The notes: generated by a model not told the origin, from the sequence alone. A stretch of 64,000 nt of DNA from Reyranella sp. (GCF_004297265.1 NZ_SCUT01000063.1:1-64000); one strand, 5' to 3'. Shown: positions 7,652-15,677, numbered from the stretch's first letter. Program-made: numbers and translations.

Positions 7652-8284
7652 ATGAACGACCGTGCGGCATCAGTGGAGCATCGCAGCGAACGCGGCGGAC
7701 GCCGGGAGCAGAACAAGGCAGAGAACCGCACCGCGCTGATCAAGGCCGCGCGCGCCGTGTTCGCCGAGATGGGCTATGGCGCGGCCAGCGTCCGCGACAT
7801 CGTGCGCCGCACCGATCTCGCCTCGGGCACCTTCTACAACTACTTCAAGGACAAGGACGAGATCTTCGAAGCGGTGGTCGGCGAGCTGACCAGCGTTCTG
7901 CTGCAGCGCCATCGCGACGGCCGCGGCCGCGCCACGACGGCCGAGGAGTTCGTGCGGCAGCACTATGCCGCCTATTTCAACTTCCTCGCCGAGGATCCCG
8001 AGCTGCTGGCGCTGGCACGGTCGAGCTTCACCGCCGTGCGCACGCTTCTCGACAAGCCCGACGTGCGCGCGCTGGCGAAGGCGCTCAACGACGACATCCG
8101 CACCGCCATCGCGCAGGGCATCCTGCCCAACGTCGACGTGTCCTATCTCGGCGCCTCGATGTCCGGCATCGCCTTCGAAATCTCCATGGTCATGGTCGCC
8201 CGCGATCCCGTCGATCCGGCCGCCGCCGCGGAGTTCGCAACGCATCTCATGCTGGGTGGCCTCGACAAGCTCCCGCGCCGCTGA
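7652..8284 (+). CDS. TetR/AcrR-family transcriptional regulator
   Basis: This 210-residue protein carries the TetR helix-turn-helix at residues 25-70: RTALIKAARAVFAEMGYGAASV, then DLASGTFYNYFKDKDEIF as the recognition part. The remainder is an all-helical ligand-binding and dimerisation domain. The inducer is unknown; an ester or fatty-acid-like ligand is plausible given the esterase 13 bp upstream. The ATG at 7652 is chosen because the longer frame overlaps the esterase without homology. The gene is followed at once by a palindromic repeat. Confidence 0.88.
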   Translation: MNDRAASVEHRSERGGRREQNKAENRTALIKAARAVFAEMGYGAASVRDIVRRTDLASGTFYNYFKDKDEIFEAVVGELTSVLLQRHRDGRGRATTAEEFVRQHYAAYFNFLAEDPELLALARSSFTAVRTLLDKPDVRALAKALNDDIRTAIAQGILPNVDVSYLGASMSGIAFEISMVMVARDPVDPAAAAEFATHLMLGGLDKLPRR

Positions 8285-8288
8285 CCTT

Positions 8289-8355
8289 CATTGGAGCGCG
8301 CCACTCCAGTGGCGCATCATGATCTTGAGCGCCACTGGAGTGGCGCGCTCCAATG
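8289..8355. repeat. GCGCCACT palindrome, copy 1 (27-bp inverted repeat)
   Basis: Arms at 8289-8315 and 8329-8355 are perfect reverse complements of 27 bp around a 13-base loop. Each arm also contains the shorter palindrome GCGCCACTCCAGTGGCGC. Related elements occur at 20289-20353 and 29642-29669. It lies between convergent genes and could also stop transcription from the TetR side. Confidence 0.9.
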
Positions 8356-8385
8356 AAAACGGCGGCCCCTTCCGGAGCCGCCGTT
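8356..8385 (-). terminator. Rho-independent terminator of the FAH-family gene
   Basis: A 9-bp perfect stem (AACGGCGGC at 8358-8366 with GCCGCCGTT at 8377-8385) is followed on the minus strand by a run of T (the A run at 8356-8359). It sits 18 bases beyond the stop of the FAH-family gene. Confidence 0.75.
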
Positions 8386-8403
8386 GACCTTTATGGACTT
8401 AAC

Positions 8404-9276
8404 TCAGGCGCCCTGGGCGATGGTGTTGCGCAGGGTGCCGATGCCCTCGATCTCGACCTCGCAGACATCGCCCGGCTTCAGCCAGGGCTGCGGCTTGCGG
8501 GCCATCGCCACGCCCGAGGGCGTGCCGGTGATGATGATGTCGCCCGGATCGAGGGTCATGCACTTGCTGAGCTCGTGCACCAGGGTCGGCACGTCGAAGA
8601 TCAGGTCGTCGGTGCTGCTGTCCTGCATGGTGACGCCGTTGACGCGGGTCATGATGCGCAGCGGCGCGGCGCCCTTGGGCAGCTCGTCCGGCGTCACGAT
8701 GTCGGGGCCGAAGCCGCCGGTGCCGTCGAAGTTCTTGCCCAGGGTGAACTGGCCACCCGACTTGCGCTGCCAGTCGCGGATCGAGCCGTCGTTGAAGCAG
8801 GCATAGCCCGCGATCACCGACAGCGCCTTCTCCTTCGGCACGTTTCGGCACTTCTTGCCGATTACGATGGTGAGTTCGGCCTCCCAGTCGAATTCCTTGG
8901 AGTGCGTCGTCGCCAGCATCTTGCCGTTGTGCGGCACCAGCGTGTTGTTGAAGCGCGTGAACACCACCGGGTACTGCGGGATCGGGCTGCCGGTCTCCTC
9001 GGCATGCTTGCGGTAGTTGAGACCGATGCAGAGGATCTTGCCGGGCGCCGGGATCGGCGTCAGGTACTTGGCCGACTTCTCCGAAACGGTGGCGCCGGCC
9101 TTGGGCTTGGCGCAGGCCTTAAGCACCGCCTGCTGGAGCTTCTTGCCGCCCGACAGGATCTCGACGACCGACTTCGGCCCGCGCGGCATCTGCTTGCTGA
9201 GATCGACGATCTTGCCGTCGCCCAGTTTGACGCCGACGGCCGGCTTGCCGCCGCTCAGGATGGTGCAAAGACGCAT
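8404..9276 (-). CDS. Fumarylacetoacetate hydrolase (FAH) family protein
   Basis: This 290-residue protein has an N-terminal cap and a C-terminal FAH fold from LCIGLNYRKHAEE onward. Metal ligands are the glutamates of DWEAELTIVIG and the Asp of CFNDGSIRDWQ. ILTGTPSGV-type residues (IIITGTPSGVAMA) and LKPGDVCEVEIEGIG are hallmarks of the family. Members hydrolyse C-C bonds in acylpyruvates or decarboxylate or hydrate dicarboxylates in aromatic degradation; the substrate is not clear. AAGGGGG precedes the ATG at 9276. The gene is a single transcription unit ended by the hairpin at 8356-8385. Confidence 0.88.
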   Translation of the reverse strand: MRLCTILSGGKPAVGVKLGDGKIVDLSKQMPRGPKSVVEILSGGKKLQQAVLKACAKPKAGATVSEKSAKYLTPIPAPGKILCIGLNYRKHAEETGSPIPQYPVVFTRFNNTLVPHNGKMLATTHSKEFDWEAELTIVIGKKCRNVPKEKALSVIAGYACFNDGSIRDWQRKSGGQFTLGKNFDGTGGFGPDIVTPDELPKGAAPLRIMTRVNGVTMQDSSTDDLIFDVPTLVHELSKCMTLDPGDIIITGTPSGVAMARKPQPWLKPGDVCEVEIEGIGTLRNTIAQGA

Positions 9277-9378
9277 GAATTTCCCCCTTGAAGAATTCGT
9301 CCGAAGTACGGCCGCGCGTAAACTCCTCCCTCCCGCATCTGCGGTCAAGCTTGCCGCTTTTTTTGCTAGTCTCCGGCG

Positions 9379-10011
9379 ATGCGTTTCCTCCTTCTCGCTC
9401 TTCCGCTCCTCTTCATCGCCCTGCCCGCCTCGGCGCAGCTCGTCGTGCCGCTCACCACGCCGGACGGCCGGGTCGGCTGCACCCAGGGCAAGACCGGCAT
9501 CGGCCGACCGGCCGACTGGCGCGCCGTCGCCGACCCCGACGGGCCGGACGGCTGGGCGCTGGTCGAGAGCGAGCCCGATGCGACCGACCAGCGCTTCCCG
9601 CTCTGCATTTCCGAGCCGGCATCGGGCCGCGACTTCGACGCCACCCTGCGCTTCAAGCCGATCTCGGGATCGCGCGACCAGGTGGCGGGCTTCATGTTCC
9701 GTGCCCAGAGCGCCAACGACTATTACGTCGTGCGCGCCAACGCCCGCGACAACTCGGTCCGCCTCTACCGCATGGACAAGGGCAAGCGAAGCCAGCTCGC
9801 TATGAAGGAGGCGCCGGTGACGCTGGGCCAATGGCATTCGCTGCGGGTGATCGCCGCCGGCGACCGCTTCGAAGTGGCGCTCGACGGCAAGAAGCTGTTC
9901 GACGTCACCGACCGCACGCTGATGCAGCCCGGACCGGTCGGCGTGTGGAGCCAGGGCGACAGCGTCACCCACTACGGCTCCCTGCTGATCGGCCCCCCGC
10001 CCGCGCGCTGA
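9379..10011 (+). CDS. Exported LamG/DUF1080-like beta-sandwich protein
   Basis: This 210-residue protein begins with a clear Sec signal peptide (MRFLLLALPLLFIALPASA, cut before QLVVP). The mature part resembles the concanavalin-like sandwich of DUF1080/LamG proteins: DFDATLRFKPISG, AGFMFRAQSANDYYVVRA, GQWHSLRVIAAGDRFEVAL and GPVGVWSQGD. Such domains bind or cleave glycans in the periplasm, and no catalytic residues can be assigned here. The ATG is preceded by TAGTCT rather than a Shine-Dalgarno, so a leaderless transcript is possible. It ends one base before the stop of the convergent HAD gene. Confidence 0.7.
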   Translation: MRFLLLALPLLFIALPASAQLVVPLTTPDGRVGCTQGKTGIGRPADWRAVADPDGPDGWALVESEPDATDQRFPLCISEPASGRDFDATLRFKPISGSRDQVAGFMFRAQSANDYYVVRANARDNSVRLYRMDKGKRSQLAMKEAPVTLGQWHSLRVIAAGDRFEVALDGKKLFDVTDRTLMQPGPVGVWSQGDSVTHYGSLLIGPPPAR

Positions 10012-10012
10012 G

Positions 10013-10810
10013 CTAGCCGCGCGCCGCCAGAAGCGCCTTCGCCAGCTCGACGAAGCCCATGCCCGAACGGGCCTTGGTGACCCAGCGCGGCCGATGTTCC
10101 AGCAGGTCGGCGAAGTCCACGACGTTGGCCACGCCCACGGCGTTGGGGAAGTAGCCGAACATCGGCGCGTCGTTGGGCGAGTCGCCCGAGAACACATAAG
10201 CCGCCTTGTCGGCCACCAGGTCGACCCCGAACAGCTCCTGCATCATCGTGCGGCTGGTCGTGAGCTTGTCGTAGTCGCCGAACCAGCCGTTGACGTGGAT
10301 CGAGCTCACCTTGGCCTTGGCGCCGTTTCGCTCGAAGATCGCCACGATGCGCTTGATGTCGGCCGGCGGCAGCGGCGGCACGTCCTCGCAGAAATCGACG
10401 GCGAGGTCGGCCAGCCGATAGGGTTGATCGGAGGCGATGCCGGCGCCCGGCACTTCCTGCAGCACCTCCGTCCGCACCCGTTCCAGCCGGCGGCGGCCTT
10501 CGGCGCGCTCGGCCTCGGACTGGATGAAGCGTGTGCGAAGGCGTTTCTGATCGCGGTCGTGCCACATCCAGAAGGCGCCGTTCTCGCCGACCACGGCATC
10601 GACTGGCCAGAACCGGGCGATGTGATCGCACCAGCCGGCGGGCCGCCCGGTGACCGGCACGACCAGGAGACCGGCCCGCTTCAGCGCCTGCAACGCGCCA
10701 TAGGCCTCGGCCGTCAGCGTCCCGTCGGTGGAGACGGTGTCGTCGATGTCGGTCAGCACGCCGCGTACGGCGGCGAGGGTTTTACGGGGGCAGTTCTCGA
10801 GTGATTCCAT
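10013..10810 (-). CDS. HAD-superfamily (subfamily IIB-like) phosphatase
   Basis: This 265-residue protein has HAD motif I DIDDTVS (nucleophile Asp21, acid/base Asp23), motif II in VVPVTGRPAG and the C-terminal motif FSGDSPNDAPMFG. An inserted cap follows VVGENGAFW. This arrangement matches sugar- or glycerate-phosphate phosphatases such as mannosyl-3-phosphoglycerate or sucrose phosphatase. The frame also opens with a GTG at 10849 that overlaps the TRAP permease stop as GTGA; I chose the ATG at 10810, but the longer start is possible. It is the last gene of the TRAP operon, suggesting it acts on a phosphorylated form of the imported solute. Confidence 0.8.
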   Translation of the reverse strand: MESLENCPRKTLAAVRGVLTDIDDTVSTDGTLTAEAYGALQALKRAGLLVVPVTGRPAGWCDHIARFWPVDAVVGENGAFWMWHDRDQKRLRTRFIQSEAERAEGRRRLERVRTEVLQEVPGAGIASDQPYRLADLAVDFCEDVPPLPPADIKRIVAIFERNGAKAKVSSIHVNGWFGDYDKLTTSRTMMQELFGVDLVADKAAYVFSGDSPNDAPMFGYFPNAVGVANVVDFADLLEHRPRWVTKARSGMGFVELAKALLAARG

Positions 10811-10845
10811 GGGGCGTCTTCTAGCAGTGTCCGAAGCCTTCGGCT

Positions 10846-12165
10846 TCACGCCAGCAGCCGGACCGTCGCAAGCGCAAGCGCGGGGAAGGCCATCACGAGG
10901 CCGAGCCTCAGGATGTCGGCGGCGATGAAGGGCAGGACGGCGCGGTAGATCCGCGTCAGCGCCACCTGGCGGGCGATGGCGGAGACCACGAAGACGTTGA
11001 GGCCGATCGGCGGCGCGGTGAGGCCGATACCGACCACGATCAGCACCAGGACACCGAACCAGATCGCCACGTCGTCGGCCGGCATGCCGAAGTCGAGCGC
11101 CTGGACGATCGGAAAGAAGATGGGAAGCGTGAGGAGGATCATGGCCAGCTCATCCATGACCGCGCCCAGCAGGATGTAGAACAACAGGATCAGCGCCATG
11201 ACGCCGTAGGACGTGAAGCCCGAATTGCCGATCCATTCGGCCGCGGCGACGGGAAGCTGCGACAGCGCGAGGAAGGCGTTGAACACGTCGGCGCCCAGCA
11301 GGATCAGGAAGATCATCCCCGCTGTCTCGGCGGTCTGAAGCAGCGAGGCCTTCAGCCCGGCCCACCGCATGCCCCCCACCAGAACCGACACGGCCAGCAT
11401 GGCGATGACGCCGACCGCCGCACCTTCCGTGGGCGAGAAGATGCCGCCGTAGATGCCGCCGAGCACCACCAGCGCCACGAGGATAGCGGGCCAGACGGCG
11501 GCAACGTCGCGCAGCTGCCGGTCCAGCGGCACGCGCGGCAGGGCCGGTCCCAGCTCCGGCCGGCGCCGCACGACCAGCGCGATCACCAGGCAGTAGAGGA
11601 TCGCGGCCATGAAGCCCGGCACGAAGGCCGCCATGAAGAGCTTGGCGATGTTCTGCTCGGTCGAGATGCCGTAGACGACCAGGATCACCGACGGCGGGAT
11701 CAGGATGCCCAGCGTGCCGCCCACGGCGACGACGCCGGTCGCGAAGCCCGCATCGTAGCGATAGCGCTCGAACTCCGGCAGCGAGGCGCGCGCGAAGGTG
11801 GCGGTGGTGGCAACCGACGATCCGCAGATCGCGCCGAAGGCCGTGCACGCGCCGATCAGTCCCATCGCCAACCCGCCGGGCCGGTGGCCGACCAGGCTCG
11901 AGGCGGCGCGAAACAGGGCCGTCGAAAGGCCCGACTTCTCGGCCAGCGCCCCCATCAGGATGAAGAGGGGGATGACCGAGAGCGTGTAATTGGAGAAGTC
12001 GTGGTAGGGCGTCGCCTTGATGTAGTTCAGGAAGGTCGGCCAGCCGCCCAGCCAGGCGTAGCCCGTGCCGCCCACGAACAGCAGCGACAGGCCGATCGGC
12101 ATGCGCATCGCCATCAGCAGAAGCATGACCGCGAAGCCCAGGACGGCAACCGTCGTACCGGTCAC
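10846..12165 (-). CDS. TRAP transporter large permease (DctM-like)
   Basis: This 439-residue integral membrane protein has about 12 hydrophobic helices and the DctM signatures MRMPIGLSLLFVGGTGY, GAICGSSVATTATFARASLPEFERY, GTLGILIPPSVILVVYG, FSPTEGAAVGV and ADDVAIWFGVLVLIVVGIGLTAPPIGLNVFV. It moves the solute, driven by the Na+ gradient, after delivery by the DctP protein encoded upstream. The GTG start at 12165 overlaps the small-permease stop as GTGA. Its own stop overlaps a possible GTG of the HAD gene in the same manner. Confidence 0.93.
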   Translation of the reverse strand: MTGTTVAVLGFAVMLLLMAMRMPIGLSLLFVGGTGYAWLGGWPTFLNYIKATPYHDFSNYTLSVIPLFILMGALAEKSGLSTALFRAASSLVGHRPGGLAMGLIGACTAFGAICGSSVATTATFARASLPEFERYRYDAGFATGVVAVGGTLGILIPPSVILVVYGISTEQNIAKLFMAAFVPGFMAAILYCLVIALVVRRRPELGPALPRVPLDRQLRDVAAVWPAILVALVVLGGIYGGIFSPTEGAAVGVIAMLAVSVLVGGMRWAGLKASLLQTAETAGMIFLILLGADVFNAFLALSQLPVAAAEWIGNSGFTSYGVMALILLFYILLGAVMDELAMILLTLPIFFPIVQALDFGMPADDVAIWFGVLVLIVVGIGLTAPPIGLNVFVVSAIARQVALTRIYRAVLPFIAADILRLGLVMAFPALALATVRLLA

Positions 12166-12641
12166 GATTCAGTCCCGAAACGGCCGGCGGCGGTGACCAG
12201 CGACGCCAGCGCCAGCAGACCCGCCATCGCCGCGCAGGCCATGATCGCCCAGCCCACCGGCAGGCCCAGCACCATCGTCGAGGTCTGCGAATTGATGGCG
12301 TCGGCTGCACCGACGGCCAGTCGCCATCCCAGCAGCGAAGCGACCGCGGCGTACACCAGGTCCCAGAAGGCATCGATCGCCGCGACCGCGCGCGGCGGCA
12401 GGCGTATCGTGAACGTGTCGACCAGCATGTTGCCGCGCCGCAGCTGCGTGTAGGGCAGGAAGGAGAAGATCGCGAGCGCGATCGCCATCTGCACCATCTC
12501 GAAGTCGCCCGGCAGGCCGCTGGAGGTCGCCCAGCGCAGGCCGACACTCGCGGTCACGAGACCGGCGATGAACAGCGATAGTGCGGCGCCTGCCAGGGCA
12601 AGCGCCGCGCCCAGCCGTTCGGCGAGCCGTATCCAGCCCAT
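12162..12641 (-). CDS. TRAP transporter small permease (DctQ-like)
   Basis: This 159-residue protein has four hydrophobic helices and the DctQ-type layout: an N-terminal amphipathic start, LSLFIAGLVTASVGLRWA, then LPYTQLRRGNMLVDTFTIRLP, a conserved cytoplasmic-loop pattern. It pairs with the large permease in the inner membrane. The start lies 6 bases after the stop of the solute-binding protein gene, and the stop is coupled by GTGA to the large permease. The solute cannot be predicted. Confidence 0.88.
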   Translation of the reverse strand: MGWIRLAERLGAALALAGAALSLFIAGLVTASVGLRWATSSGLPGDFEMVQMAIALAIFSFLPYTQLRRGNMLVDTFTIRLPPRAVAAIDAFWDLVYAAVASLLGWRLAVGAADAINSQTSTMVLGLPVGWAIMACAAMAGLLALASLVTAAGRFGTES

Positions 12642-12647
12642 GCGGGC

Positions 12648-13700
12648 TCAGGAAACCTTGTACTTCTGCACGAGCGTGCGGACTGCCTCCACGAGCTTGG
12701 CGCCGTCGAGGTTGCGGTCCTTCACCGACGCGATCCAGGCGTCGATCACCGGCTGCGTGGTCTTGCGCCAGCGGCCGGCCTCGTCGACCGAGATCTCGCT
12801 GATGACATTGCCGCTGCGCTTGGAGACCATTTCGAGCACCGCGGCGCCGGCATCGTCCCAGGTCTTGCCGGCCATGGTCGCGGCCGGCATGCCCGAGTTG
12901 GCGTCGAGCACCTTCTTCAGATCGGCCGGCACCTTGTCGTAGCTACCCTTGTTCATCGCGAGCACGAAGGTCGCAGTGTACAGGGTCGGCGAACCCGGGA
13001 TGCCGGTATGGTATTTCAGCAGCTCCTGCACCTTGATCGCCGGAACGACCTCCCAAGGCACGACGCAGCCGTCGATCACCTTCTGCGCGAGGCTCTCGGG
13101 CACCTGTGGGATCGGCATGCCGATCGGGCTGGCGCCCAGCGCCTTCAGCGCCTCGCCGGCCTGCCGCGTGGGGAAGCGCAACTTCAGACCCTTGAGGTCC
13201 TCCATCGCCTTCACCTGCCTGTTGGCATGGATCACCCCGGCATCGTGCGCCCAGGCACAGATGAGGTGAACCTCCTTGAATTCGTCCTTGAGGTAGGTGT
13301 CGGCATATTCCTGGAACGCCTTTGCGTTCACGATTCCGAGCTTGTCGGCGACGAAGGGCAGCTCCATCGCCTCGCTGGCGGGGAAGCGGCCCGGGGTGTT
13401 GCCCGGCAGGGTCCAGACGATGTCGGCCACGCCATCGCGGGCCTGGTCGTAGAGCTGCGGCGGCGCGCCCCCCAGCTGCATCGCAGGGAAGATGGTGATC
13501 TTGATGCGGCCGTTGGACTCGGCCTCGATCTTGCGCACCAGCGGGGTCAGGAATTTCTGGTGGATGTTCGACGCGGCCGGCAGGAAATGGTGCAGCTTGA
13601 GGTTGACCTCGGCGGCCTGTGCATGACCTTCGCGCAGCAACGCGGGCGCCGCCACGGCGGCGCCGGCATACGCAAACATCTTGCGACGATTGATCGGCAT
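12648..13700 (-). CDS. TRAP transporter solute-binding protein (DctP-like)
   Basis: This 350-residue periplasmic protein starts with a twin-arginine-like leader (NRRKMFAYAGAAVAAPALL). The mature DctP fold follows: LKLHHFLPAASNIHQKFL, the Arg-containing substrate motif LKLRFPTRQAGEALKALGA, and PQVPESLAQKVIDGCVVPWE. DctP proteins clamp carboxylate-bearing solutes through the conserved Arg. It heads a four-gene unit (DctP, DctQ, DctM, HAD phosphatase) with almost no spacing. REP-like palindromes lie upstream, between it and the zeta-subunit gene. Confidence 0.92.
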   Translation of the reverse strand: MPINRRKMFAYAGAAVAAPALLREGHAQAAEVNLKLHHFLPAASNIHQKFLTPLVRKIEAESNGRIKITIFPAMQLGGAPPQLYDQARDGVADIVWTLPGNTPGRFPASEAMELPFVADKLGIVNAKAFQEYADTYLKDEFKEVHLICAWAHDAGVIHANRQVKAMEDLKGLKLRFPTRQAGEALKALGASPIGMPIPQVPESLAQKVIDGCVVPWEVVPAIKVQELLKYHTGIPGSPTLYTATFVLAMNKGSYDKVPADLKKVLDANSGMPAATMAGKTWDDAGAAVLEMVSKRSGNVISEISVDEAGRWRKTTQPVIDAWIASVKDRNLDGAKLVEAVRTLVQKYKVS

Positions 13701-13742
13701 TGATGCCTCCCTAAGACTTTTCTTATGGGAGGTACCCTAAAT

Positions 13743-13838
13743 CAGACTCCTCTCCCCCGATAGGGGGCGAGGTTGGGCGAGCAGGTTGCAGGCGGTGTGC
13801 GTGCCCCTCCCCTGGCCTCTCCCCTACCGGGGGAGAGG
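13743..13838. repeat. CTCTCCCCC-type REP pair (inverted)
   Basis: Two palindromic units face each other. CCTCTCCCCCGATAGGGGG begins at 13749 with a GAGGTTGGG tail, and CCTCTCCCCTACCGGGGG (13816-13838 in full) is preceded by a CCCCTCCCCTGG tail. The same units flank the DUF559 gene at 17.5-18.0 kb. This pair contains no gene and lies between two genes of the same strand. Confidence 0.85.
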
Positions 13839-13858
13839 ATCATGCAGTTCGAAGCCCC

Positions 13859-14185
13859 TTAGCGGGCTTCCGACATGATTTGCTTCTTGGCCTCTTCGGA
13901 CAGGCGCTCCGACTGCTTGCGGATCGAGTGTTCCTCCATCGGCTTGCCGGCGGCGGCGAGGTCGCTCATCAGCTTGTGCATGACGTCGGAATCGCCCGGC
14001 TTCTCGAAATCGGCCATCACGACTTCCTTGGCATAGGCCTCGGCATCGGCGCCCGCCTTGCCCAGCAGGCCGGCGGCCCACAGGCCCAGCAGCTTGTTGC
14101 GGCGGGCGTTGACCTTGAACTTCAGCTGCTCATCGTGCTCGTACTGCGCTTCGAAGGCTTTCTCGCGATCGTCGAACGTGGTCAT
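13859..14185 (-). CDS. DUF1476 protein, F1Fo-ATPase inhibitor zeta subunit
   Basis: This 108-residue helical protein matches the DUF1476 family, shown in Paracoccus to be the zeta subunit that inhibits the F1 sector of ATP synthase against wasteful hydrolysis. Characteristic segments are TTFDDREKAFEAQYEHDEQL at the inhibitory N-terminus, KVNARRNKLLGLWAAGLLG and EVVMADFEKPGDSDV. The ATG at 14185 has GGAGCGG upstream and a TATATA-centred palindrome at 14211-14226. The gene is commonly found near purC in alphaproteobacteria, which supports the taxonomic guess; here several genes intervene. Confidence 0.93.
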   Translation of the reverse strand: MTTFDDREKAFEAQYEHDEQLKFKVNARRNKLLGLWAAGLLGKAGADAEAYAKEVVMADFEKPGDSDVMHKLMSDLAAAGKPMEEHSIRKQSERLSEEAKKQIMSEAR

Positions 14186-14210
14186 CGGCCGCTCCGGTTG
14201 GGCATGTCGG

Positions 14211-14226
14211 GCCGCTATATAGCGGC
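14211..14226 (-). promoter_or_regulatory. Palindromic -10 region of the zeta-subunit gene
   Basis: A perfect 16-bp palindrome GCCGCTATATAGCGGC lies 25 bases before the zeta-subunit ATG. Its centre TATATA suits a -10 box. Whether the palindrome is a protein-binding site is not known. Confidence 0.4.
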
Positions 14227-14294
14227 GGCGACAGCGTCTTTCCACCCCGCGTTCGCAGTGGCAATGTCACGCCCCGCAGGGAGGAAAACGCGCC

Positions 14295-15147
14295 ATGTCT
14301 CTGGAAAAGCTCAAGGATTGGATCGGCCGGACGCAATCCATGGAGGACCTTGCGGCCCCCTTCCCGGTCCGCGCCCTGTCCGCGACCTTCGACGAGAAGG
14401 ACGATCCTGACCCCAGGAACGGCGACCCGCTGCCGCCGCTCTGGCACTGGCTCTATTTCCTCGAGGCCGCGCCACAGTCGAAGATCGGCCCAGACGGCCA
14501 TGCCGAGCGCGGCGACTTCCTGCCCCCGGTGCCGTTGCCGCGACGCATGTGGGCGGGAAGCCGCTTCTCCTTCGACGGCGAGCCGATCCGCGTCGGCGAG
14601 ACCATTGGGCGGCTCTCCGAGATCAAGTCGGTGGAGCCCAAGTCGGGCTCGACCGGTTCGATGGTCTTCGTCACCGTGCAGCACACGATTTCAGGCCCCC
14701 GAGGCATGTCCTTCGTCGAGGAGCACGACATCGTCTATCGCGAGGCGGCCAAGCCGGGGGAAGCGCCCAAGCCGCCCCCGGCCGGCGCCGGCCGACGCGA
14801 CCTGGACCCGGACGATCCTGGCCGACCCGGTGCTGCTGTTCCGCTTCTCCGCCCTCACCTTCAACGGACACCGCATCCACTACGACCAGCCCTATGTGAC
14901 GGGCGTCGAAGGCTATCCCGGGCTGATCGTGCACGGCCCCCTGATGGGCATGCTGCAGATCGAACTGGCGCGCCGCTCCAACCCGGGTAAGGTGGTCCGC
15001 AGTTTCGAGTTCCGTGCCCTGTCGCCGGTGTTCGGCGGGGCGTCACTCGGCGTACACGGCCGCCGCGAACAGGACGGCTCGATCACGACATGGATCGCCG
15101 ATCCCAACGGCGGTCTCGCACAACAGGGCAAGGCGACCTTCCGATGA
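14295..15147 (+). pseudogene. FAS1-like/HTD2-type acyl-thioester dehydratase, frameshifted
   Basis: The two halves of one hot-dog dehydratase lie in different frames. From 14295 the first frame carries the N-terminal FAS1-like dehydratase half (PLWHWLYFLEAAPQSKIGPD, LPRRMWAGSRFSFDGEPIRV, EEHDIVYRE). From about 14790 a second frame carries the C-terminal half (WTRTILADPVLLFRFSALTF, RIHYDQPYVTGVEGYPGLIV, HGPLMGMLQ) and ends at 15147. The break falls in the repetitive GGCCGGCGCCGG stretch near 14780-14800 and needs a single-base gain or two-base loss. Intact relatives hydrate or dehydrate acyl-CoAs such as mesaconyl-C4-CoA. GGGAGG precedes the ATG. It may be a true pseudogene or a sequencing error. 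Confidence 0.75.
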
Positions 15148-15677
15148 CCCACAAGCACCATGCCGGTTGCGGCTGCATCGCCGCCCTTTCGAGGCGTAAC
15201 CTGATCGGACTGGGTCTGGGTGCGGCCGCGGTCACCGCCACTGGCCCGGCGCTGGCCCTCGACGAGGGCTACGAGGCGATGCTGATGAAGTGCATCGACC
15301 CACGATTCACCACCGACACCTGGAAGTACATGACCTCTCGCGGCTGGCAGAACAACTACAGCCAGTTCAACATCGCCGGCGGCCCAGTCGCGGCGGTGGC
15401 GCCGGTCTTCCAGGAATGGCGGGCCGCCTGGGAAGCGAACCTCGACATCTCCTGCCAGCTCCACAACGTGAAGCGCCTGATCGGCATGGCCCATCGCGAC
15501 TGCGGCGCGGCCGCCGTCGCCTACGGCGATCGACTCAAGACCGACAAGGCCTACGAGACCGAAATGCTGAGCCAGGCCCTGCGCGCCTTCCGCGACCAGG
15601 CCAAGAAGCGCCAACCGCAGCTCGTCGTCGAGCTGGGGATCATGGACCTCAACGGCACCGTCGAGACGGTGGCCTAG
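15144..15677 (+). CDS. Tat-exported carbonic-anhydrase-like protein
   Basis: This 177-residue protein begins with a twin-arginine leader (SRRNLIGLGLGAAAVTATG followed by PALA). The mature part shows the three beta-carbonic-anhydrase-like zinc positions: Cys and Asp in CIDPRF, and His and Cys in MAHRDCGAA. The framework QFNIAGGPVAAV also matches. It is shorter than typical beta-CAs, and a Tat-exported version would act in the periplasm. The motif also occurs in CA-like proteins of unknown activity. The ATG at 15144 overlaps the dehydratase stop as ATGA, implying cotranslation with that gene before it was broken. An N-terminal HKHHAGCGC cluster might bind metal, but it precedes the signal peptide. 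Confidence 0.7.
   Translation: MTHKHHAGCGCIAALSRRNLIGLGLGAAAVTATGPALALDEGYEAMLMKCIDPRFTTDTWKYMTSRGWQNNYSQFNIAGGPVAAVAPVFQEWRAAWEANLDISCQLHNVKRLIGMAHRDCGAAAVAYGDRLKTDKAYETEMLSQALRAFRDQAKKRQPQLVVELGIMDLNGTVETVA

Noticed and set aside
6511..7743. N-terminal extension of the membrane cyclase frame back to 7743
   Set aside because: The extension is antisense to the esterase gene and not cyclase-like. The ATG at 6510 directly precedes the membrane module.
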